Part shown: positions 8,734 through 19,901 of the stretch, in pieces
How the letters are laid out: every line of letters starts with the position of its first letter
How positions within the stretch are numbered: position 1 is the first letter of the stretch
From: Abelmoschus esculentus
Taxonomy: Eukaryota; Streptophyta; Magnoliopsida; Malvales; Malvaceae
DNA: 64,000 bases
Assembly: GCA_035048815.1 (NCBI GenBank)
Contig: JAUCBN010000021.1
Coordinates: forward strand, 2,945,501-3,009,500
Direction of reading: 5' to 3'
Translations under genes and position numbers: made by a program
Notes under the pieces: generated by a model
Told to the model about the DNA's origin: nothing
What the model saw: the letters and a program-made list of their open reading frames with translations, nothing else
Database searches by the model: none

Positions 8734-11720
8734 TTACCTTTTCTTCCTGCATAAATACAGCAACTGAAATTATCGAGTTTGTCGACGTATATTTCTTATT
8801 CCGACTATTTTTCTTAAACGTTTATGATCAATGTATAATCAAACATGAGAATAAAGATATGAACAACTTTTACTGCTTAAGATGTGATTCCCTACTAGAC
8901 TTGTTCTTGACCATGGCCTACCTGGTCTAGTAGGCATGGAAATGGCTTGGCTAAGAATTTATATTAACTCGGGATTGCTCGAAGAAACCGATATGCTAGA
9001 AGCCTATGTTATTTCGATTCTTCATTTTTTAAGTGCAGGTGTCTAACACAGACAAATTTGGATACAAGTGTCGAACACGAATACTTTTAAGTAAACTCGA
9101 ATATCAGAGCACAGAAGTTCTAACATAGGATTTAGTACAATCCAGGAGCAAAACAACACCAAATAGTAATGACATGGAAGAACTTGCAGCAAAGATAATA
9201 TAAAACAGATTGAAAAAGGGCTAACCTTTCAACAGCATTTTTACCCTGCAAAGCTGCAGATTTGGCGAGTTGATTTACGGCATTGAAGTTGTTTTGGTTC
9301 ATTGCCTCTTTATCGAAAATAGCATCCGATAGAACTACGGAAATCGCTCCCTGAGCGATATAGTCACCTACTGAATCTGTATCAAGTTTAAGAAAAATAT
9401 TTGATTCAGATACAGTAGAAAAATGCTATGCTTCAATCCATTATTGTTGAACACCAATGTCCTTTTTTAAAAAATCATGTATTCGAAATGTCCAGGAGGG
9501 ACATATCCGATACTTAAAGCGAAAAAAGAGAGAATCACAGCAAAATCTAAGTTCTCTAATGTGAAAATGCTTGAAATTACTTGCAGACATCATGCTAGTT
9601 GAACACACTAACCTATAGTTATGCCCTGGGAAGCAACCATGGGGATGTAAGAAAAGGGCTTCGTAATAGCTGATATGTATCGTACACCACCTAATGCGGA
9701 AACAGGATAAATCTGTTTAACCATATTAATGTAAAAATCTTCATAAGAATATATGTATACACTATACATACACATATGAATACGAGCATGTGTGTTATTA
9801 TGTTACTCGGGTCATAGGTGTGAATGTCGGATACGAGTGTTCTTATGTTTTTCCATGTAAATGTCAAATAGAAGACTCACCTTCACAATCTTGGCACCAG
9901 CATTATGAGCAGAGAATATCTGAAAAATCACAATTCTAAACTTATTTAGTGCCTCTTATATACACACATACCAGAGCTAGACTTTTAGACACTTGAGGGG
10001 AAATTTTGGTATTTGCTTATATTTAGATGTTAGGATTTGAATTCCGGATTTATGGATGCAATGTCGATAGTAGCACGAACTAACCCGGGTCACAGAAAAG
10101 CCTGAGACTTAGAAGTAAAACCGAAAAATATAGTTCTTTGCTTACCTCTGTAGGGGTCATTACACCAGGTATATATAGAACATCAGCATCTCGAACAGTA
10201 TCTATAATGTCCTGGTAACATGTAAGAATGTTTAGCATTGCAAAAAGGAAAAGCCAATAATGGAGCTTTTGAAACACAAGTAATGCATGCAGTTAGACTG
10301 AGCTTTAGACACAGAAATGTCCATTTTTCCCAAGATCTTCATTTTACCAAGACAATCATTTGGGGCATCTTCAAATCTATGTCCGGACTCCGAATATTTC
10401 AAGAAGATGAAGAACCGGGATATCATATTACTGAAGTGGTTCGAAAACACATCGAAAGAAAGAATAAAGGATTCAAGAGAGCTTGACATATACATTGACG
10501 GTAGCCGGACTCATAAGAAACTTGGCTCCGGCCTTTATAGCAGTTCTGGCATCCTCAGCAGTTAAAACAGTCCCAACCTGCAAGATTTTATGTCCACCTC
10601 AGAAGTAATTCAAGAAGGTCATTTGAACTATGTTACTCGGACTACGGTAGGAGGGTTGAGTTCGACATCGGTATCTCCAAACTCTAGAACACATCCATTT
10701 ACATATTCAAAACCTTCAAAAACATGAAAACCTAAGGAACAATTGAACATACATATATCAAACACATCCGGATCTGACTCACTATTCCGAGTAACATAGG
10801 TTTTCATGACTAATATCCAACTAGTAAAGATCATTACACCAAAGGCCTTAGTAGGATATTCATTAACCAGAGCCTGCAAGACCTGAAAACAGAAGAGAAC
10901 AAAACTAAATAAATTATCGGTCCAAGACGGCAAATTCGGGCAGAAAATTAAGAAAAAATGGAGTCTTAAACAACCTCAAAAACACCAGGAGTTGATCTCA
11001 CAATTTCCAGCTGCAAATCAAGAGAAGATAAAACATCAAATGTCCATGATATTAAAAGCAGAAAGACATTCAATTTCAAGATAAGTTCTATAATCCATTC
11101 GACATTTCGGATATACAGGAAACACAATCCAATACACAATATCAACCTTAAGAATTTATGCTTGGTATAAAAGAGACTGTTCATTCTAACTTTAAGCTTT
11201 CAATTTCAATATAAATTTTATAAATCATTCTATGTTACATACATGCAGTAAGAACCACAAATTACAGATGTTGGGATTCGAACTGAACTAAGTTCTGGTT
11301 TTAAAACAAGAACCATTTTCTCCAAGGGAACTGAAAATTGGTAAGAAAAGTTACATTCCAAAGAGTTCTACTGTGACTTACAACTGTAATGCCACCATTA
11401 ACAGCAGCACGAGCAGCTTCCATAGCCTGCTCAGCACTACAAACATATAAAAAAGGGGAATTTTGAGTTCCAGAATCCAGAAAAAAACACCCATCTTCCC
11501 TGTTGGCACGAAGTTTTGTTTACCTGTTGGCACGAAGGCAAGCAATGACAGCAGAGTCTTGAATGAGAGAAAAAGTATGGTTCTGATTCCGAGAAGATGA
11601 TGAATAAGGAGGAGGCTTGATAATTGGAGGGACAAACTGGTGTTGTTGAAGATGGCTCCTTGTAAATAATCTTTGTATTTGAGTTACAGAATTACAAGGC
11701 AAAGTGCTTGTAAAAACCAT
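8734..11720 (-). CDS. KDPG/KHG aldolase-like protein (multi-exon)
   Basis: Exons joined in frame on the minus strand: 11524-11720, 11382-11436, 10975-11010, 10838-10882, 10494-10577, 10146-10211, 9881-9919, 9613-9712 and 9226-9376, all with GT-AG borders. A short last exon at 8734-8746 (ending K-K-R-stop) is only a candidate; 8681-8684 is another. Without it, the core is about 258 residues. The family cleaves 2-keto-3-deoxy-6-phosphogluconate or 4-hydroxy-2-oxoglutarate using a Schiff-base lysine in a TIM barrel. Visible motifs are VIACLRAN, AARAAVNGGITV, LEIVRSTPGVFE (conserved Glu, residue 86), KAFGVGTVLTAEDA, AGAKFLMSP, YIPGVMTPTE and KIVKIYPVSALGG. The lysine at about residue 174 in KIVK aligns with the catalytic lysine of bacterial Eda (family knowledge). 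The Ser/Gln/Pro-rich first 50 residues could be a plastid transit peptide. The start at 11720 is the first ATG that suits this leader. I see no disabling change. Confidence 0.85.
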
Positions 11721-11849
11721 ATCCACTTTGGATAGCTGCAGCCTGCAGAAATGAGATATTTTGGTTTGAGGCTGTACGGGGGTCGGATTCAGTGATAATA
11801 ACCGGTATCCAATTATTATTTGGTAAACTAACGTTTTGGTCACTCAAGT

Positions 11850-12615
11850 ATTAGTGTTTTTCTATTTTGGCCACTCAATTAATAATAATTATGATTGTAC
11901 GTTTGAAGATTAAATTAATAGAATTTAGAAGTACATAGGTTTAGTTTGATGAATTCTTTAGTGTTAAAACTTAATTAATCGAATATGTTTTAAATTTATA
12001 ATTTAAGGTTTATAATTTATAATATAATTTTATGAAAATCACGATTAAAGCGATTTATATCCAAACCCTTCTTTTATCAGAAGATAGACAACTAAAATAG
12101 ATATACAAAAGAGAGAGAAAAAAAAAAAAACAACGTTGGAAATTAAATTTAACTTAGGATATTTGATATATAAAATAATGTGATATTAAGAGTTTTATAT
12201 TCACTTTTAATTTCACTTATTTAATGGTTAAGTGGATGATATTCATTTTAATATAAATATATATAAATTCTGAATTAATAAATGATTTTAGTGAAAAAAT
12301 ATATAATCTTTATTTTAAGAGAATATAAAATAGATATGAATAAATATTATCTTATAATAAATAAAATTTTTTTGTCCATTTTATGTTCCCTATTAAAATA
12401 ATTTAAAAATTAAATTTTAAATTTTAACCCTAATTTTCGCATCTTAAACCCTAAAACATATGCCTTAAAAATACACCATATCATTGATTCTCTAAACCCT
12501 AGCCACAACTCCTAACCTTGAACCCTACACTCTAAACCTTAACCCTAACCACAACCCCTGACTTTAACCTTAAATATTAAACCCTAAATTCACTATTTTA
12601 AAATAGAACATCAAC
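11850..12615. repeat. AT-rich intergenic DNA ending in a CCCTAA-like repeat
   Basis: 11850-12400 has no ORF or recognised repeat apart from short A-runs. 12400-12600 is a copy of the dispersed CCCTAAA-motif repeat, with AAATTTTAACCCTAATTTT, AAATACACCATAT and TGATTCTCTAAACCC in the same order as at 4200 and 56315. The right end abuts the target duplication of the hAT element that starts at 12616. Confidence 0.6.
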
Positions 12616-13168
12616 TAGGGGTGTAAACGAGCCGAGTCGAGCTCGAGTAGTGTTAAGCTCGGCTCGGCTCGTTAAGATTTCGAGTCGAGTTCGAGCTTGA
12701 ATAATTTTAAACGAGCCTGAAAAATCTAAGCTCGGCTTGACTCATTAAGAACTCGAGTCGAGTTCGAGCTTTTTTCGAGCTTTATCGAGCCAAGTATTGA
12801 CTGATCTTTGATCGTGTTAAGACTCGAGTAACTTTTATCTCTCAAGTCTCATTTAAAGTCTAATGAAGAAAAAAAAATTGATACACATGTTGTGTAAACT
12901 CAAGCTTGTAAATTTTAGGTTTTAGTACGTTATTTTAGAGTTTAAGACTTATATTTAGAGTTTTAAGTTTAGAATTTTAGACTTTAAATTATAAAAAAAT
13001 AATATATTTATATTTTCGAGTAGCTCGTGAGCTTTTCGAGTCGGGTATCTTGTAGCTCGGCTCGGCTCGTTAAGAACTCGAGTCGAGTTTGAGTTTGAGC
13101 CGAGTCCAATCGAGTCGAGTTTTGACCGAGTCGAGCTCGCGATCTGTCTCGTCTCATTTACAGCCCTA
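12616..13168. mobile_element. hAT-type MITE, GCTCGGCTCG-rich
   Basis: The ends are inverted: TAGGGGTGTAAACGAG at the left, and TAGGGCTGTAAATGAG read from the right on the other strand. The flanking 8-mers ACATCAAC (12608-12615) and GCATTAAC (13169-13176) agree at 6 of 8 positions. The subterminal blocks are dense in CGAGTCGAG, GAGCTCG and GCTCGGCTCG. The middle is AT-rich without a transposase. The minus-strand open frame at 12955-13206 crosses the element end and is not a gene. Confidence 0.75.
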
Positions 13169-13449
13169 GCATTAACACAATAAAGAGATAGATGGTTTAC
13201 ACCCACCTTATAATTACCTTAAAATTATTCGAATTAATTATACACATATTTTTAAATTAATTATAAACTCTTTATAGTTTTCCCTTAAAATTGTGAACAG
13301 TAATAACTAATAATGAATCTAATAACGAAAAGAAAAACCGATAAAACTGATTAAATTTTTTATTAAATAATTGTGACCCACATGATTGAATGATGCATTT
13401 CCCACAAACAAAATGACCGATTAAAATATTTCAAGACTTAAATTCTTTA

Positions 13450-13770
13450 AAAATATACAGTGTTATTAAAAAACATGATGATGTTTATTTAAAAATATAG
13501 TTTAAATTATTTTATATAAAATATTTATATATTAACAAATGATTATGAGTATTTGAATTTAAATTTTAAGTTTCAGATAATTATTATATATACATATAAT
13601 TATATATTTATATTTTTTTATAAATATTTATTTTTTAAATTTTTTATAAAAAAATTATAAATTTATTCTATTATGTTCGATCAGAACCCTTGTTTTACAC
13701 TTTCCCATGTACCTTTTTGATGAACTTTGAAACTAAGCTTTATGTTTTTAAATATAATCACCCTTAAGTT
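13450..13770 (+). repeat. Inverted duplication, arm A, left part
   Basis: This stretch matches the reverse complement of about 57472-57960 nearly continuously. Examples are CCTTGTTTTACACTTTCCCA, TGATGAACTTTGAAACTAAG and CAAATGATTATGA. It ends exactly where the LTR begins (…CTTAAGTT, then TGTCAACACG). The block continues on the other side of the LTR element at 31627. Confidence 0.85.
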
Positions 13771-16700
13771 TGTCAACACGAATAAAAAATAAATAATAAA
13801 TAATAATTAATAACTAATATAAATAATAATTAAATAATATAATATTAAAATAAAAAAAATTAAACTGAAAATCGAAAAACAAAGTTTGAATCGTGAAAAA
13901 ACTAGAATCGGGGAGTATGGCCGGATTTCTTGGGGTTGTTAGGATCGGATAAGGGGGATGAGAGTTTTAAGGGAATCTGGAGTTTGAATCCAAGTAGAAC
14001 TGCTGAATCGAATCCATTTAAATAGGGATTCGATCGATTGGAGAAAGGGGAGAAATCTGGAGAATCAATCGGCAGCAGCAAGGGGAAATTTTTGAGGATT
14101 TGAAGGGTGAATCGGCTGGAATTAGAAGTAATCTATGCTGTTGGAAGCTTGAGATAAGATTTTCGGGTATTTTCTCTAGTTCCTTTTTGTTTTGGTTGCT
14201 TAAAATCTAAGGGGTCGGGTTTTGGTTGGCTTGGGGTAGTGATCGGTTAATTAGGCTTGCTTTAGATTGTTTTTTAGGCTCTTTAGATGCAAGAAAATCT
14301 GTTTGTGGGCGGTTTTGAATGGTTTCTAGGCCGTTCAAGGGTTTCGACGATGTTGCCGGCGCCGGAAGCAGCCTCCGGCAGCGTTTCGGTGGCGATCGGC
14401 TCTTTTTGGAGTCGTCGGCAAACTCGCCGGAGTTGTCTTGGAAGGCGGCAAGACGGATCAGGCGGCGGTGCACGCGGCGGTTGAAGGGCCGTGTTCATCA
14501 TGTTTTCATTTTCATGAAGAACACAAATGAACACCAAAAGAATTTGGGTGTTTTAATCCGCATAAATGAGTTTTTTGGGTTAGGGGTTGTTTATCTCAGA
14601 GGATTTTGAGTTGACTCCGAGTTGTGGAGAGGAGAAATGAGCGAGTTAACTCGCTACTGGGGGTAGTCCTTTACGCTCAAAACGACCGCGTTTTGGCGTG
14701 GAGGATCCGCGCGTTTTGATCCGGGTCAACCCGGATCCGCGCACACCCGGGTAAAAGGGTAAATCACCCTTTAGGTCCTTCAGTTTTAAGTTTTAATACA
14801 TTTTAGCCCCCAAACCCTTAGATTTAACCCATTTAGGTCCCTAGAAATCCCTAATTAGCCCCTAGAACTTTAGAATACACTCAATTTAGTCCCCTAAACC
14901 CCAATTAGGTCCCATAAACTTTAGATTTCATACAATTAGGTCCCTAGGATCCCAAAGTAGCCCCTAAACCCTTAGATTAGTTCGATTAGGTCCCCCTAGA
15001 CTTTTAATTAAAGCCCCTAGGATGAAAAATTAATTATTTTAGACTAAATTAGGGCTTAAAAATTAACTTTTAAAGACTTAAAAAATTTTGATTAGGTTCT
15101 AAGGTTGAATTTAATTTAATTTATTAAGAAACTTTAAAATTAATTTAGTCTAATTAAATCTAATTTAAAATTAATTTGACTCCTAAAACCTAAAAAATAG
15201 ACTTGAATTAGGTGTAATTTAATTCTTAAAATTTTGGAAATTATTTTAATTAATTATCTTAAATTAATTTTAATTAATTTCTAAAAAAATAAGCTTTAAA
15301 ATTAACTCACCTAAATTAGGTCTAGTTTAGCCTTAAACCTTAAAACATTCACTAAATTAGACTTTAATTAGGCTTTCTAATTCTTAAAATTTAGGGAATA
15401 ATTTTAATTAATTATTATAATTAATTTTAATTAATTTCTAAAGATAAGATTTAAAACTTTAGGTCTAATTAACCCCAAATTTCACCAAACTAACTTTAAT
15501 TAGGTTAAAATTAAATTCTTAAAAATTTAGAAATTATTTTTAATTAAGACTCTTAATTAATTTTAATTTTCTAAGGTAAGACTTTAAAGATCAACCTAAT
15601 TAAGTTTAATCCAACCCTAATTAAACCTTTGAACTTAAAATTCACCAAGTTAGATTTAAATTAGGTTTAAATTAAAATTTGAAGTTAGGAAAATTTAATT
15701 AATTAATTTAATTAAAAGTCTAAAACTTTAAAAATTAATTTCACACTTAATTAAATTTTATCCTTTGTTCAAAGTTTGCTTCCGAGTCCCTTTTGATCTC
15801 TTTCAATACAAGTCCTTTCGTACTCTTCATGATGAATTTTTGATGTAATGATGTACACCCATGATTCTAATAAAATTGATGAGTTCCTTTTATCTTGTTC
15901 TTTTATTTTATTATGTTTTTGCATGGCATATTTAAGGAGGTCACCTAATAAATATCTAAGTTAATTAATTTAGAGCCTTCTTTAGGAATAGTCGCTTTAA
16001 TTAATTAATTAATTCAATTAGGGAGATAATTTAGTAACATAACATTTGAATCTTATATCTCGGATACACTAAAGAGGTTGGTGTTTTGACGCACCATGAC
16101 GCTGACCTAGAGAGTGTACCTTGGCATCGAATTCATGTGTTATTAAAACTTAGAATTTTGATAAAATAACTTAGGCTTAGAATTAAATAAAATGGATAGG
16201 TAAGTAACTAGTAACATTAGTAACTTAGGTTTTAAACACTTAAGCAATGGAGCCTATTTTAGGATTAGAACTTAAAATGGACAAGATAAAAACGGTCATA
16301 CATTTTACTTTAACCTTTTGAGGCGGAAGTTACATTCCTTTAAATTTGGGTGAGGTTTCCTATCTAGAGGACGTCTCGTTCAACTCAAGTTTAGAGGTGA
16401 TGTAATTTCTAAATCAAAAGGATATCCAAATTCAAATAATGTTCAATTAACAATGGGAAATTAAATTAATATATATCTTAAAAATGTCAATGCCACGTAA
16501 TGTTTTTCAAGGTACCAATTTTTGGGCGTTTATAAGGGTCGTCCTTACACGCAACCGACTCCCGAACCCTACGTTTTCAAAATGAATCTCTGGTTTGTTT
16601 TATGGTGTCTGGCCTACCAAAGTGGCCGGTGGCGACTCCAAATCAAACTTTTTCAAATTTAATTATAGATTTTTCTAAAATTTAGGATTTTCGAGATCAA

Positions 16701-16780
16701 AATTGATAAAATTCATCTTTTTCAAAACTTATCGTCGAGTCATTTTTCACACTTATCGCGTTTTTAAAGAGGTCGCGACA
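13771..16780 (+). repeat. 5' LTR of the Ogre-type element
   Basis: It starts TGTCAACACG and ends GGTCGCGACA, the TG...CA form. It is nearly identical to 28724-31626 apart from substitutions and small indels; one example is an extra ~25 bp near 15400 in this copy. It has a GC-rich central part (14330-14760) and a long AATTAATTT-rich part. Open frames at 14207-14609 on both strands overlap one another, recur in the other LTR with changes, and are not convincing proteins. Confidence 0.92.
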
Positions 16781-16783
16781 GCT

Positions 16784-16801
16784 TGGCGACTCCGCTAGGG
16801 A
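16784..16801 (+). other. Primer-binding site
   Basis: TGGCGACTCCGCTAGGGA begins three bases after the LTR end, the right position for a tRNA primer site. Ogre elements are reported to use tRNA-Arg with a TGGCGACTC-type site. I recall this from the literature and have not checked it against a tRNA set. Confidence 0.75.
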
Positions 16802-17565
16802 CTTAAAAAATTTATTTTTTGTGAGTCAAGCCTAATTTTTTCAAACTTTACGTGGCATTTTGACATTTTGAAGTTATATATTAATTTAATTTTTTATTGT
16901 TAACTGAACATTATTTGAACGAGGATAACCTTTTACTTTCATGATATATCTTGTCATTCATGCATAAGCTCTCGACCCGAGCTTTCACCCTTAAGTGGGA
17001 GTTAGTTATTATCCGACGTGATGCTTTCCAGCTCCGAGTTTCGGATTTTTATCTGCTTCCGGTATACTAACCTTACGCATCGTGGGGTCTTCACCCCCGT
17101 TGTAAGGGACCTATACCACCGAATCGATGTCTTATCGTCGTAGTAGACGGTAACGACAGTTCGGGAACCCAATGTCTAGACCAAAAACCCGCATATAGAG
17201 TAGAAACCAACCCCTTCTAGAGCCAGACAGGAACCATAAGATAAGGCGGTATGCTGCCGAAATGCCGCCAAACTTAGGATTTCTCTGTTAACATGCTCTC
17301 TTGTTATTTTGCGTATTTTAGCATGCTCTTTGGTTATTTTACGCATTTTATCATGTTCTCTGGTTAACTTTATTTGCATTTTTAACTGCTTTAAGGTTAT
17401 TTTTTCAGGCACTTTATTATTGTATTTTATCTTTGTCTTTATTCTACTAACATATTTTCTTCTTGTTTTTTGTTTTTCTTTGATCCTTTATACATTTTTC
17501 TTTACTTGGCATATTATTTGCATGAGTATTAATTTAGAAAAAAATAAAGTTAGAAGTACCCAAAA

Positions 17566-19677
17566 ATGTCAGAAAGGATCATTATAGGCGAAGATAACAC
17601 GGAAGTCTGGACATGGTCTGAGTCAGTTCAGCATGAGAAGGGTGACAGTTTGCCATCAGGGAGTGTCTCTACACTAAAAGGGTATGTCAGAATGAGCACC
17701 AATCAGAGTCCTTGTCTCTCCGAGGTCTAAGAGGTATGGGAACAATGGAGTAACGACATGAAAGATCAGTTCAAGGAGTTTGGGGATATTGCGTTGTTAG
17801 TGAAGGTCCCCATCGATAGGCACCTAATGAGGGCGATGGCGCAATTCTAGAATCCTGCCTACAACTGTTTCACCTTCGGAAACATAGACATGACACCCAC
17901 GCTAGAGGAATACGAGGTTCTGATCAACTGCCCAGCGATTAAGAATGATAGAATATATGTCAAGCCCAATAGCACTTTGGGCTTCAAGAAGAAATTGTTA
18001 CAAATCACCGGTAAGGACAAAAGAGTTTTGGGACCGGAAGGTAACGGGTCATGAGGATGCAAGCGAAGAGAGACAGAGAGTAAGTTGGAAGGTCTTCAAG
18101 AATTTGATAGCTTCGAGAAGCGAAGAGCCCACCAAGGCAAGAAGGATGTACGCCCTTTGTATCTATGGGTTGGTGCTATTCCCCAGAACTCCCGAGCATA
18201 TAGACCCATCCACGGTTGGTTTGTTCGAGAAGTTATCCAAAGGCGTAAATCCGGTTCCTACCATATTAGCCGAAACCTATAGATCACTCACCGCATACAA
18301 GAGGGCCGGTGAAGGAAGATTTTGGGGATATGCGCAACTTTTGGAGGTATGGTTCAGAGGCCACCGTTGGAACTCTCCGTATAGCGCCCTAAGGTTCAGG
18401 ACTACCTACTCACCTATTGAAGAGCACTTAAAGAGCTGTATTGTGGAGAAGAAGACCGAAGCCCAGTGGAGTGATCTTTTTCGGGATTTGACAGATTTGG
18501 ATGTCGTTTGGAAGGCCTGTTGGTTGAATAGAAGGACGAATTTTTGGTATCGGTGCGGAGACAATGATTGGATCCCATTAGCGGGTATATGGGGTGGAAC
18601 GGCTTACTGCCCACTGTTAGTTTCAAGGCAATTTGGTTCGAGACAGTTTTTTCCAGCCACAACGAGGATGGCCAATTTTAGTTTCTCACACCAAAGTGAG
18701 GGGTACAGATCCAAATTAGCCCAGATTGTGAAGGCTTGGGATTCACCTAGGAGGGTTCAACCTTATTGAGAGTTTGAGATCATGGCCCGATATGATGAGC
18801 GGAGAGAGCAAAGGGCGAATGATGGAGTTTTTCGAGGAGTACCGAGGGATGAGGGACCATCTTCAAGCAAGGCAACCTTAGAAGCACCATCCGCGTTAGA
18901 AAATCTTAAGGAGGATCGGGACTTGGATTTTCAGAGGCAAGATAAGAGATCTATGAACTCACACAGGAGTTGAACCTCACGAAGTACCAGGTACAGACTC
19001 ATGAGAGGAGAGAAAAAGATATGGCACTTCAGATCGAGAGGCTATGCCGAGATTTGAGAGAAGCGCAAGAAGTACCTGAGAGGCGTAAAAGGAAAAGGGA
19101 AAATGAAAACAAGAGTATCGGGGACAGTTTTGATTGCTTGAACAAGGCGTTAAAGGAAAAGGAGGAATACAAGAAGCTTTACGAAAGGAAATGCTATGAA
19201 GAGAGAGAAGCCAGTTCCAAAACCAAGAAGACATCGGACAAAGAGCGAGCAACGATCCGTGAGTTGACAACCCAAGTAACACAGCTAGAAGAACTGGTGG
19301 CTAAGTATCACAACGAAGACAAGGCTGAGATGGAAGAAGAGAAGGAGGGGCTCCAACAAAAGATTATCTCGCTCGAGGGCCAAGTACAAGAGTTGTAAGA
19401 GAATTTGGTCGACTTCGAGGGAGATTTGAGTCAGAACGCCGGAGAAGCATGGAAGACTAAGTATGAAGCAGCACAACGCACAATCTAGAGTCAGAACAGT
19501 GAGTTGGTCAACTTCAAGGGACGAGTCAGAAGTATTGCGTCTTATGTACAGATATTGTCAAGAGAAGCTACAACTCTTCTAGACCAGCCAAACATCGAGG
19601 AATTGCATGGAGCAACCATCGTCCGCATACTACATGAGTTGACCAACTTAGGGATTAGGGCCAACAGTTTTCTGTAG
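17566..19677 (+). pseudogene. Retroelement extra 5' ORF (Ogre ORF1-like), broken
   Basis: The reading frame from ATG 17566 is interrupted by TAA at 17728 and TAG at 17848, then shifts near 18000-18050 into the frame open at 17945-18769. The readable middle has a compact hydrophobic domain (SWKVFKNLI, RRMYALCIYGLVLFP, GRFWGYAQLLEVWF, HRWNSPYS). In cotton this type of domain is often annotated as an uncharacterised DUF or plant-mobile-domain-like protein. From about 18970 to 19660 the sequence is Lys/Glu-rich with heptad-like spacing, so probably coiled coil, and ends at TAG 19675. The product's role in Ogre elements is unknown. Position upstream of gag supports the assignment. Confidence 0.7.
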
Positions 19678-19901
19678 ATTATCTTTAAAGTTGTAGTGAA
19701 TCCTTTTTGAACAGACGGATGTTTTTAGGAGATTGTTTTTCGAATTTAATACCCGCTTGCATTCATGCATTCATACATCATGTGCATTATTATTAATTAA
19801 AAAAATAAAGTTTAATAACAAAGGTTTTATGGCAGTAACTTTTAAAAATAACAAACATACTATACACGTATTCAACGCGTTCGCGCACCAAGAGACTAGC
19901 G

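Noticed and set aside
8712..8930. Plus-strand open frame downstream of the JIP23-like gene
   Set aside because: No family features; it overlaps the probable last exon and 3' end of the minus-strand aldolase gene.
10080..10933. Several open frames on both strands within the aldolase gene
   Set aside because: They run through introns; only the exon parts carry the aldolase motifs.
12955..13206. Minus-strand open frame across the hAT end
   Set aside because: It is made of the TCGAG-rich terminal repeat and crosses the element border.
14207..14609. Overlapping open frames in the 5' LTR (and 29162-29519 in the 3' LTR)
   Set aside because: GC-rich LTR region open on both strands; the translations drift between the LTRs and match no family.
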